From the NCBI GenBank assembly GCA_905210905.1, contig CAJLYQ010000013.1, positions 1 through 38,139 on the forward strand: a stretch of 38,139 nucleotides of DNA. The letters run 5' to 3'. The notes below the pieces were generated by a model. The model was given only the letters and a program-made list of their open reading frames with translations, was not told where the DNA came from and searched no databases. The position numbers and the translations under genes are program-made. Position 1 is the first letter of the stretch. Each line of letters starts with the position of its first letter. The DNA comes from an uncultured Christensenella sp. (GTDB lineage Bacteria; Bacillota; Clostridia; Christensenellales; DTU072). Positions 15,969-23,234 of the stretch are shown piece after piece.

Positions 15969-17053
15969 AGTTTTGTCACCTTCCCGTTAGTAATCGAATA
16001 TATGTTTTTTTGCTCCGCTTTCTCGTTGAACTCGGTGCAAGTAATAAACGTCTGTACTCCGTCTATGCTTTCGAACAACGCCTTTCTGCGCCCTTCGTCG
16101 AGTTCGCTCAGCACGTCGTCCATCAACAGCACGGGGTATTCTCCGCTTTCTTTTTTAAACATCTCCACTTCCGCAAGTTTCATACTGAGCACCGCCGTGC
16201 GCTGCTGCCCCTGCGAACCGTATTTCCTTATATCCACGCCGTCCGCCGCTATCTTTATATCGTCGCGGTGTACCCCTACCGTCGTGTATTCCAGCCTTGC
16301 GTCTTTTTGATAGTTCTTTTCGTAAAGAGTTTTTAACCCTTCGTATACGTTGTTAAAATCCACGTCTTCGGTTTCGTAACCGACCGTAAGTTTTTCCTTG
16401 CCCAAAGTAAGTTTGGCGTGCTTCTCCGCAGCGACGGGCGAAAGCGAATCCACGAAGACTTTTCTTTTCGCCATAAGCACTTCCTGCGCGCGACACATCT
16501 TTTCGGTAAGTATCGCGTTCATATCCGCAAGCGTGGGCGAGTTTTTGTACTCTTTAAGGAGTTTATTCCTTTGCGCAAGCAGTTTGTTGTATCTGACCAG
16601 CGTATAAAAGTAGTTTTTATCCCGTTGACAAATACTTATGTCCATAAACCGCCGTCTATCGGCAGGCGAGTCTTTGACGAGTTTCATTTCCGTCGGCGAG
16701 AAAAACACCACGCATACCGCGCCCATAAGTTCGCCGATTTTCGTAATGGGTAGTCCGTCGAGAGCAATCCGCTTTTTGCCCTGCGCGTCGAGCGCAATGT
16801 CTACCGTGTGGTTAAACCCTGCTCTGTCCACCGCAAGGCGGATTCTTGCGTTGCCGTTCGCTCCCCAACGGATGAGTTCTTTGTCCCGTAATCCGCGCGC
16901 GGATTTTCCCACGGACGAGTAGTATATGCTTTCGAGAAGATTGGTTTTTCCTGCGGCGTTATGCCCTACGAGCACGTTAAGCCCGTCGCCGAATTCGACG
17001 AACAAGTTTTCGTAACTCAAGAAATTTTCAAGATAAACCTTTTTTACTCGCAC
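15965..17053 (-). CDS. recF: DNA replication and repair protein RecF
   Basis: 362 residues, GTG start with AAAGG upstream. N-terminal Walker A GHNAAGKTNLLESIYYSS, the DRRRFMD segment, ABC signature GSQGQQRTAVLSMKLAE and Walker B LLMDDVLSELD identify RecF. It is a structural-maintenance-like ATPase that helps load RecA at gapped DNA. RecF usually sits with dnaA-dnaN-gyrB near the origin in Bacillota; here it is 2 nt downstream of metA and overlaps argS, which is an uncommon context. All catalytic motifs are intact. Confidence 0.96.
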   Translation of the reverse strand: MRVKKVYLENFLSYENLFVEFGDGLNVLVGHNAAGKTNLLESIYYSSVGKSARGLRDKELIRWGANGNARIRLAVDRAGFNHTVDIALDAQGKKRIALDGLPITKIGELMGAVCVVFFSPTEMKLVKDSPADRRRFMDISICQRDKNYFYTLVRYNKLLAQRNKLLKEYKNSPTLADMNAILTEKMCRAQEVLMAKRKVFVDSLSPVAAEKHAKLTLGKEKLTVGYETEDVDFNNVYEGLKTLYEKNYQKDARLEYTTVGVHRDDIKIAADGVDIRKYGSQGQQRTAVLSMKLAEVEMFKKESGEYPVLLMDDVLSELDEGRRKALFESIDGVQTFITCTEFNEKAEQKNIYSITNGKVTKL

Positions 17054-17055
17054 GT

Positions 17056-17961
17056 TTAACCTTTAATATCGTACGGCGTAACCTGATAAACGTAGTAGTT
17101 AAGCCAGTTGCTGAACAGTAACGTTCCGGTCGAACGCCAACTCATATTCACTTCGTCCGTATCTCCGACGAAATAGTTTTTCGGACGGGCGATTGCGTCG
17201 CCTTTTTCAAGATCGCGGTAGTATTCCTTTTTCAGCGTGTCGCGATCGTACTCCGAGTGTCCGGTGAAAAAGAACCGCTTGTTGTCGATACTTTTAATTA
17301 CGCTCGTACCGCATTCTTTCCCGGCGGCAAGACGAACCAGCCTGCCTTCGTTTTTCAATGCGTCTTCGTCGATAGCCGTGTGACGGGAATGCGGAACGTT
17401 GAATTTGTCGTTAAGCCCTCTCAGGAGCGGATCGGTAGGAACGAGAAGTTCGTTCTCGAACACGCCGAATTTCTTTTCGGGAAGTTCTTTTTTCCCAATA
17501 CCGTAGTAATAACTCAAAGCGGCTTGCGCGCCCCAACAGATAAAAACGCTGCTCGTGACGTTTCTTTCCGCATAGTCGAAAATCTCGCACAGTTCGTCCC
17601 AGTACTTTACGTCGGTAAAATCAAGTTTTTCCACCGGCGCGCCCGTGACGATAAGTCCGTCCATTCTCCTGTTTTTCACTTCGTCAAGCGTATGGTAAAA
17701 TCTGTCCATATGCGTTTGCGAAACGTTCGTCGCGCTGTAAGTCGCGGTCTTTATGAGCGTAACGTTTATCTGCAACGGGCTGTTGCTCAGCATACGCATA
17801 AGTTGCGTTTCCGTTTCTACCTTCGTAGGCATCAGATTAAGTATGGCTATTTCGAGGGGTCTTATGTCCTGCGAAAGCGCGCGCTTGTCGCCCATAACGA
17901 ATATGGACTCTTTCGTAAGCACGTCGAACGCCGGAATCTCTCTCGGAATAACTATAGGCAT
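17056..17961 (-). CDS. metA: Homoserine O-acetyltransferase (MetA type)
   Basis: 301 residues, full length. The class I glutamine-amidotransferase-like fold has nucleophile Cys142 in FICWGAQAAL, His in VPHSRH and the catalytic Glu/His region FFTGHSEYD. Residue 111 is Glu (GAPVEKLDF). In characterised MetA proteins Glu at this position goes with acetyl-CoA and Gly with succinyl-CoA, so O-acetylhomoserine is the expected product. That fits the O-acetylhomoserine sulfhydrylase 38 nt upstream. AAGGAG precedes the ATG. Confidence 0.95.
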   Translation of the reverse strand: MPIVIPREIPAFDVLTKESIFVMGDKRALSQDIRPLEIAILNLMPTKVETETQLMRMLSNSPLQINVTLIKTATYSATNVSQTHMDRFYHTLDEVKNRRMDGLIVTGAPVEKLDFTDVKYWDELCEIFDYAERNVTSSVFICWGAQAALSYYYGIGKKELPEKKFGVFENELLVPTDPLLRGLNDKFNVPHSRHTAIDEDALKNEGRLVRLAAGKECGTSVIKSIDNKRFFFTGHSEYDRDTLKKEYYRDLEKGDAIARPKNYFVGDTDEVNMSWRSTGTLLFSNWLNYYVYQVTPYDIKG

Positions 17962-17999
17962 TTTTACACTCCTTATTTATCTTTTGGGTTTCTGTTTTC

Positions 18000-19280
18000 T
18001 TACTTTTGGCTTACCGCAAGTGCGTTTTTAACGTCTTCTACGATGTCTTTCGCGCTTTCTATTCCCACCGACAGACGGATAAGGTCGGGGCTTATGCCGC
18101 AAGCGACGAGATCCGAATCGGAGAGTTGTCTATGGGTAGTGCTTGCCGGGTGAAGAACGCAACTTCTCGCGTCCGCTATATGCGTGACGATACGGAAAAG
18201 TTTAAGCGCTTTCTGGAACTTTGCCGCGGCTTCTCTTCCGCCTTTTATTCCGAAAGTAACCATTCCCGACGCCATACCGTTCGTAAAATATTTTTGCGTG
18301 AGCGGATAGTTTACGTCGCTTTCGAGACCGCCGTATTTGACCCATTCCACCGCTTCGTTTTGTTGCAGCATTTTTGCGAGCGCAAGGGCGTTTTCGCTGT
18401 GTCTGGGCATTCTCAGGTGCAGGGTATCCATTCCGAGAACGGTTAAAAAGGCGTTAAAGGGAGCGGCTTGCGCGCCTAAATCGCGCATCATTTGTCCTCG
18501 CGCTTTGACAAGGAAACCCATATTGCCGAAGTCTTTTGCGTAGATTAAACCGTGATAACTTTCGTCCGGTTCGTTGAAATCGGGGAATCTTGGATTGCCG
18601 AGATAGTTAAACTTACCGCTGTCCACGATGATACCGCCGAGACTCGTAGCGTGTCCGTCGAGATATTTTGTGGAAGAATAAACGACGATGTCCGCGCCGA
18701 AGTCGAACGGACGACAAACGACGGGCGTTGCGAGCGTGTTGTCCACGACGAACGGGATACCGAACTTTTTCGTAACGGAAGAAAGTTTTTCAAAGTCCGC
18801 TACCGCCATTGCCGGATTTGCTATGGTTTCGCAGAAAAGGAACTTAGTTTTGTCGTCTATGAGAGCGGATATTTCTTCTGCGGTCGCTTCGGGAGAAACG
18901 AATTTAGTGGTTATGCCGTATTTTGGCAAAGTGGTGCAGAAAAGGTTGTACGTTCCGCCGTAGATGGTGGAAGTGCTGATAATGTTGTCGCCGGCGCGGC
19001 AAAGGTTAAGCGCGGTAAGCGTGGTCGCCGCCATTCCGCTTGCGGTGCAAAGCGCGCCTACGCCGCCGTCAAGGTCGGCTATCTTCTTTTCGAGTGCGTC
19101 AACGGTAGGACTGCCTAGTCTTGCGTAGAAAAAACCGTTCTTTTTAAGGTCGAACAAATCGCCCATCTCTTCGGGCGTGTCGTAGACGTACGTCGTGCTC
19201 TGCACGATAGGAAGAACTCGAGGCTCTCCGTTTTTCGGGGTGTAACCCGATTGAACGCATTTTGTATCGATATCAAACAT
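18000..19280 (-). CDS. metY: O-acetylhomoserine sulfhydrylase (PLP)
   Basis: 426 residues. It is a Cys/Met-metabolism PLP enzyme: YARLGSPTVDALEKKIADLDGG at the N-terminus, SGMAATTL phosphate-binding loop, VVDNTLATP, Schiff-base Lys in YSSTKYLDGH and HPASTTHRQL. Length and the C-terminal DLIRLSVGIE fit MetY and are longer than MetB/MetC. It makes homocysteine directly from O-acetylhomoserine and sulfide. It starts 4 nt after smpB (GGAGG upstream) and pairs functionally with metA. No SAM riboswitch is visible before the operon. Confidence 0.95.
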   Translation of the reverse strand: MFDIDTKCVQSGYTPKNGEPRVLPIVQSTTYVYDTPEEMGDLFDLKKNGFFYARLGSPTVDALEKKIADLDGGVGALCTASGMAATTLTALNLCRAGDNIISTSTIYGGTYNLFCTTLPKYGITTKFVSPEATAEEISALIDDKTKFLFCETIANPAMAVADFEKLSSVTKKFGIPFVVDNTLATPVVCRPFDFGADIVVYSSTKYLDGHATSLGGIIVDSGKFNYLGNPRFPDFNEPDESYHGLIYAKDFGNMGFLVKARGQMMRDLGAQAAPFNAFLTVLGMDTLHLRMPRHSENALALAKMLQQNEAVEWVKYGGLESDVNYPLTQKYFTNGMASGMVTFGIKGGREAAAKFQKALKLFRIVTHIADARSCVLHPASTTHRQLSDSDLVACGISPDLIRLSVGIESAKDIVEDVKNALAVSQK

Positions 19281-19284
19281 TCCA

Positions 19285-19737
19285 TTACCTCCAAGAGTTA
19301 AGCGCGCGTTCGACGTCGCGTTTTATTTGTTTTTCTTTAAGTGTTTTGCGCTTATCAAACAGTTCTTTACCCTTAGCCAAAGCGACTTCCGCCTTGACAA
19401 GCGCGTTTTTGAAATAAATTTTGGTTACCACAAGGGTATAACCCTTTTGCTCGGTTTTGCTTTTTAACCTGATTATCTCTTTCTTGTGCATCAAAAGCCT
19501 GCGCTTTCTCCGCGGATCGGGATTGAAAAAACTCCCCTTTTCGTACGGCGAAATATGCGCGTTGTAGAGAATAAGTTCTCCGTCCTTAACCGCCGCATAA
19601 CTGTCTTTGAGATTAACCGCGCCTTTACGAATACTCTTAACTTCGCTCCCCACAAGTTCTATCCCTGCCTCGAACGTCTCTTCAATAAAATATTCGTGAT
19701 ACGCTTTTTTGTTGGTCGCAACTACTTTTTCACTCAT
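19285..19737 (-). CDS. smpB: SsrA-binding protein SmpB
   Basis: 150 residues, typical length. ATNKKAYHEYFIEETFEAGIELVGSEVKSIRKG, NAHISPYEKGS and the conserved C-terminal LAKGKELFDKRKTLKEKQIKRDVERAL are diagnostic. SmpB carries tmRNA to stalled ribosomes. The ATG at 19737 lacks a recognisable Shine-Dalgarno site, while a promoter -10 lies only 8 nt upstream, so the message may be leaderless. It heads the operon with metY, metA, recF and argS. I found no ssrA gene in the window. Confidence 0.97.
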   Translation of the reverse strand: MSEKVVATNKKAYHEYFIEETFEAGIELVGSEVKSIRKGAVNLKDSYAAVKDGELILYNAHISPYEKGSFFNPDPRRKRRLLMHKKEIIRLKSKTEQKGYTLVVTKIYFKNALVKAEVALAKGKELFDKRKTLKEKQIKRDVERALNSWR

Positions 19738-19745
19738 ATCATATT

Positions 19746-19774
19746 ATTTTAACATATTACACGCGCGTATGCAA
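19746..19774 (-). promoter_or_regulatory. Promoter of the smpB operon, close to the start codon
   Basis: Minus strand TTGCAT (19774-19769), 17-bp spacer, TAAAAT (19751-19746). The -10 ends 8 nt before the ATG, so transcription should start at or within a base or two of the start codon. Confidence 0.55.
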
Positions 19775-19818
19775 AGAAAAAGTAATATTTATTAAACTCT
19801 TATTCCCTCACGGCAACG

Positions 19819-19943
19819 GCAACGCAGTGCGTTGCATCCCATTACGCAAGCAACGCGGGACGTTTGCATCCCTTTACGCAAGCAACGTGGGACGTTGCAT
19901 CCCTTTACGCAAGCAACGTGGGACGTTGCATCCCTTTACGCAA
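19819..19943. repeat. Four tandem 31-32-nt palindromic repeat units
   Basis: Units at 19819-19849, 19850-19881, 19882-19912 and 19913-19943. Each has a hairpin GCAACG-loop-CGTTGC followed by CATCCCTTTACGCAA. Units 3 and 4 are identical, unit 2 has one extra T and unit 1 has a longer stem (GCAACGC/GCGTTGC). Part of another copy precedes them (19811-19818). The 31-nt period is not a multiple of three, so the open frames across it are not genes. The same family recurs at 38086-38139. Confidence 0.9.
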
Positions 19944-20008
19944 TAAGTATATTCCCTATATATGTTTCTCGCACGACACAGGTTTATTGCGTCGTCCACC
20001 CCTCATCC

Positions 20009-20044
20009 GTCGGTTTCACCGACACCTTCCCCCCAAGGGGAAGG
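20009..20044. repeat. Double-hairpin intergenic repeat
   Basis: Two adjacent perfect hairpins: GTCGG-TTTCA-CCGAC (20009-20023) and CCTTCCCC-CCAA-GGGGAAGG (20025-20044). Flanking text CCTCATCC and GGCTTTATACGG resembles dispersed REP/MITE-like elements common in clostridial genomes, from memory of such sequences. The string AAGGCTTTATACGGT occurs again at about 20088-20102, suggesting a second truncated copy. Confidence 0.7.
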
Positions 20045-20159
20045 CTTTATACGGTGATTGCGATTTACCTATTTTCTCCACAACGGTGAAGGCTTTATAC
20101 GGTTCAAATTCTCGGCACGAGCGGACAAGTGCCGTGAGTGCCGCCCTTATGGGGATCGA

Positions 20160-20302
20160 GCAAGGGGCAACGCCCCTGCGAACTAAAAATAAAAAGCGGA
20201 ATGTGTCATTCCGCTTCCTTAGTAGTCCGACTCGTGCGTGATTAGATTTTGTCCGCACAAAGCAAAGCGACTGCCGCAAAATCCCGCACGACGTTTGGTC
20301 GG
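20160..20302. repeat. Structured intergenic element, copy 1
   Basis: Three hairpins in order: GGGGC/GCCCC (20164-20176); AAGCGGAAT/ATTCCGCTT with loop GTGTC (20194-20216); and a long nested stem. The last has outer CCGAC/GTCGG (20227-20231, 20298-20302), middle TCGTGCG/CGCACGA and inner GATTTTG/CAAAATC. It matches copy 2 along its length. No open frame across it looks like a gene. It may be a structured RNA or a non-autonomous mobile element. Confidence 0.75.
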
Positions 20303-20319
20303 TATATTTTAGGGGGCTA

Positions 20320-20459
20320 GTGGGGGAATCTCCCCCACGAACTACCACTCTAAGCAAAATGTGTCATTTTGCTTCCTTGAAAGTCCGACTCGTGTGTGAT
20401 TAGATTTTGTCCGCACAAGCAAAGCGACTGCCGCAAAATCCCGCACGACGTGTGGTCGG
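20320..20459. repeat. Structured intergenic element, copy 2
   Basis: Same architecture as copy 1: GTGGGGGA/TCCCCCAC (20320-20338), AAGCAAAAT/ATTTTGCTT with the same GTGTC loop (20352-20374), then CCGAC/GTCGG (20385-20389, 20455-20459), TCGTGTG/CGCACGA and GATTTTG/CAAAATC. Two base pairs in the second hairpin change from G-C to A-T on both sides, and the middle stem changes to a G-T wobble, so pairing is kept. It ends 6 nt before the 3' end of the lipoprotein gene. Confidence 0.75.
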
Positions 20460-20465
20460 CTATTT

Positions 20466-22070
20466 CTACGCCGAAAACTGCGGAAATCTCGGAAATCCGG
20501 GCAGCCACGGACGAACGTTATTATCGCTGCCTTCGGGCGAATTGTCTACTTCCGTCCCAAAATTGTATCTCGTCGTGGCGGACGGATAAGTAATATAAGG
20601 CGTTTCTTTATGCGATTTATCATCGGCAACGAGCAAATATTTATGGCTCAGATACTCGTTGTTCGTGTCCTTTTCAAGACTGTTTCCCCAAGTGGTATCT
20701 ACCATATACCAGGTTCCGTCGATTTTAACTTTGTTCCAGGCGTGTCCTTCGTCGTTTACCGTGCCCGAAATTTTCAGCGTTTCCACACCCTCTATCGTAG
20801 CCATCGACAAGAACGCTTTACTCAGTCCGTCGCATATCGCAACCCTACTTTCGTCGTTTATCGCGCCGTTATTCCCTAAACCGAAAACTCCTTCCATATA
20901 CATACAACGATAACTGAACAGTTCGCCCACGCCTTTATCGTCGTCTTCGTAAACGTTGTCGGTAAACTCGTAATCGTACAATACGGTGTCGATAATGTAA
21001 TCGTAAATGTAATGAACTTTTTTCGCCGGTTTGTCGCCGTCCGCAATAATACGGGAAAGTATGTCGCGCATAATCTCGTACAAATAATCGGCGTTGCTAC
21101 CCTTGACCGGGGTAGGACGATAACCTTTCTTTAACGTGTAATAAAGTTGATCGCTGCTCGACGGCGAAGCGGTAAGTTTTACTTCGTCTATCGCAAAATT
21201 CCTTTCTCTCGGCTTTATCGCAAGATTATAATGCGCCGGGTCGCTCTTGTCGAGCGCGTTTTTATAACTCTCGTTCGTGGTGGTGGAATACTTCGGATCG
21301 GGATCGTACAAAAACTTCATATAAACCGTGCCGATTTTACCCGTCGAGTCCACTTCGAACGAATACGTATACGCCGCGGAATCTTCGTACGCGTCGATCG
21401 CGCTGTAAACTTCGTTGGCAAACGCTTTTTCCACGTTTTTATTGTGATAGTAAGAAACGTAATCGTAACCCATATAAACGGTTGCGCTCAGTTCGTAACA
21501 ACCCGAATCTAATTTCGCGCCTTCGCGGAAAATAATCAGATAACTCCAGAAATCGAACCATTCCGCGCGGTTGCCCATATAAAAATCAACGTCTTTGAAC
21601 CCTGCGGACACCGTCTGCGTGTACTTATCGTACGTCTTTGCGTCAATGCCTTCGTATGAATAACTCTCGGTCTTTATCGACTTGCCGCCGCCGGTACTCG
21701 TAATCGCGTTAATCGACACTTTAAGGTCTTGCGAAAACGTATAACCCTGCTCTTCGAGAGAACATTTTCCGCTTTCAAACCCTTCGTCCGCTCCGTCGAA
21801 AGTCTTTTTTTCATTTCCGTCGTCAACGGTAAGCGAATAAGTCACTCCGTCCGCTTCGTCCCACTCGGCGTACATCTCGCCGTCTTCGAACGTAACGCAT
21901 ATCACGTTTTCGTCGCCGTAATATTCTTCACGATCGCCGATATTGCCCGTGTCGAGAGCGTTGTTATAAATCTTTTTTATGTTGGAAATTATGGACAAGC
22001 AGGAAGTCGCAGCCGTACAAAGCAACACAGATAACAAGAGGATTAAAATTTTATGAATTTTTCTACTCAC
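20466..22070 (-). CDS. Transglutaminase-like lipoprotein
   Basis: 534 residues, GTG start with AGGAGG 5 nt upstream. The N-terminus is a signal peptide ending in a lipobox-like TAATSC with Cys24. A long beta-rich region (about 50-330) of unknown fold follows. The C-terminal transglutaminase/protease-like domain has Cys413 in AICDGLSKAF, His443 in GHAWNKVKIDGTWY and Asp458 in MVDTTW, a complete catalytic triad. Such domains act as cysteine peptidases or cross-linkers outside the cell. The protein should be tethered to the outer face of the membrane. The C-terminal tail is Pro-rich. Substrate is unknown. Confidence 0.85.
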   Translation of the reverse strand: MSRKIHKILILLLSVLLCTAATSCLSIISNIKKIYNNALDTGNIGDREEYYGDENVICVTFEDGEMYAEWDEADGVTYSLTVDDGNEKKTFDGADEGFESGKCSLEEQGYTFSQDLKVSINAITSTGGGKSIKTESYSYEGIDAKTYDKYTQTVSAGFKDVDFYMGNRAEWFDFWSYLIIFREGAKLDSGCYELSATVYMGYDYVSYYHNKNVEKAFANEVYSAIDAYEDSAAYTYSFEVDSTGKIGTVYMKFLYDPDPKYSTTTNESYKNALDKSDPAHYNLAIKPRERNFAIDEVKLTASPSSSDQLYYTLKKGYRPTPVKGSNADYLYEIMRDILSRIIADGDKPAKKVHYIYDYIIDTVLYDYEFTDNVYEDDDKGVGELFSYRCMYMEGVFGLGNNGAINDESRVAICDGLSKAFLSMATIEGVETLKISGTVNDEGHAWNKVKIDGTWYMVDTTWGNSLEKDTNNEYLSHKYLLVADDKSHKETPYITYPSATTRYNFGTEVDNSPEGSDNNVRPWLPGFPRFPQFSA

Positions 22071-22108
22071 TACGACCTCCTTGCTATTCTTATTTTTGCA
22101 CGCCTTTC

Positions 22109-22124
22109 TTAAATAATTATTTAA
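22109..22124. promoter_or_regulatory. 16-bp AT palindrome upstream of the lipoprotein gene
   Basis: TTAAATAATTATTTAA is a perfect dyad centred about 46 nt upstream of the GTG start. It could be an operator or part of an AT-rich promoter. Low complexity means chance is possible. No clear sigma-A promoter can be placed here. Confidence 0.25.
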
Positions 22125-22180
22125 TAACGTTACTGTTTTTATGACTTTTTTATGACCGACGTTCGATTTTTTCGATATAA

Positions 22181-22202
22181 AAAAAGCGCGAAAAACGCGC
22201 TT
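22181..22202 (-). terminator. Terminator after asnA
   Basis: AAGCGCG/CGCGCTT stem (22184-22190, 22196-22202), 5-nt loop, with a long T run on the minus strand. It starts 4 nt after the asnA stop. Confidence 0.85.
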
Positions 22203-22206
22203 AGTT

Positions 22207-23217
22207 TTACAACAAACGAATTCCCGCTCTTTCGCACTCTTCGATCATTTCCTGCGGCCACACCGAAACGTGAACTTCGCCTATGTGCGCCTTGCCTAAA
22301 AGCAACATACACAATCTCGACTGTCCTATGCCGCCGCCTATCGTAAGCGGATACGTTCCGTTTATTACGTTCTTGTGATACGGAAAACTCATCCTGTCTT
22401 CCGCTCCGCTTTCTTTAAGTTGCGTAACGATGCTTTTTTCGTCGACCCTTATTCCCATACTCGACACTTCAAACGCGCAGTCGAGCAGTTCGTTATAAAA
22501 CATTATATCGCCGTTAAGCGACCAGTCGTCGTAGTCCGGCGCACGCCCGTCGTGCCGCTCTCCGCTCCTGAGTTTGCCGCCGATTTGCATTATGAACACC
22601 GTTTTCTTTTCTCTTAAAATCGTGTTTTCGCGTTCCTTAGCGGTAAGTTCGGGATACCTATCTTCAAGTTCTTGCGAAGTAACGAAATAAACTTCGCGGC
22701 AAAGCGGCGCACCGGGTACGGGATAAACCTTGTCGAGTTCTTCCTTGGTATCGACGATCGCGTTTACGATTTTTTTCACGGTGTCTTTAAGATAGTCAAG
22801 GGTTCTGTCCGATCTCGATACTACTTTTTCCCAGTCCCACTGATCTACGAAAACGGAATGAAGATTGTCCACGTTGTCGTCGCGACGAATGGCGTTCATA
22901 TCGGTATAAATCCCTTCGCCCGCCTCGTAGCCGTACTTATAAAGCGCGGCGCGTTTCCACTTGGCGAGAGATTGCACGACTTCGGCGTCTACCCCTTCGA
23001 TCTCTTTGATGGTGAAAGAAACCTTTCTTTCCACACCGTTAAGATCGTCGTTAAGTCCGCTGTCTTTCGTCACGAAAAGCGGCGCGGTGACGCGGTCGAG
23101 ATTAAGCGCGGCTGCAAGTTTTTTCTGAAAAGTGTCTTTAATTACTTTTATCGCTTTCTGCGTTTGCCGTTGGCTTATTGCCGATTTGTATCCGTCGGGA
23201 ATGATAACTTTGCCCAT
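22207..23217 (-). CDS. asnA: Aspartate-ammonia ligase
   Basis: 336 residues, the family's normal size. The sequence runs from IPDGYKSAISQRQTQKAIKVIKDTF through VTAPLFV, DLNGVERKVSF, SVFVDQWDWEK and EVSSMGIRVDEKSI to TIGGGIGQSRLCMLLLGKAHIGEVHVSVWP. This is the class II synthetase-like AsnA, which makes asparagine from aspartate, ATP and ammonia. It follows asnS by 17 nt with AGGAG before the ATG, so asparagine synthesis and tRNA-Asn charging are expressed together. A terminator follows. Confidence 0.97.
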   Translation of the reverse strand: MGKVIIPDGYKSAISQRQTQKAIKVIKDTFQKKLAAALNLDRVTAPLFVTKDSGLNDDLNGVERKVSFTIKEIEGVDAEVVQSLAKWKRAALYKYGYEAGEGIYTDMNAIRRDDNVDNLHSVFVDQWDWEKVVSRSDRTLDYLKDTVKKIVNAIVDTKEELDKVYPVPGAPLCREVYFVTSQELEDRYPELTAKERENTILREKKTVFIMQIGGKLRSGERHDGRAPDYDDWSLNGDIMFYNELLDCAFEVSSMGIRVDEKSIVTQLKESGAEDRMSFPYHKNVINGTYPLTIGGGIGQSRLCMLLLGKAHIGEVHVSVWPQEMIEECERAGIRLL

Positions 23218-23234
23218 ATTTTTCTCCTGCCGTA

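Noticed and set aside
19819..19943. CRISPR array
   Set aside because: The repeats are contiguous with no variable spacers, each unit contains its own palindrome, and no cas gene is nearby.
19738..20160. tmRNA gene next to smpB
   Set aside because: No tRNA-like 3' end or tag-peptide frame is present; the sequence is made of repeats.
19832..20357. Open reading frames across the repeat region on both strands
   Set aside because: The repeat period of 31 nt is not a multiple of three, the peptides are repetitive or low complexity, and hairpins explain the sequence.
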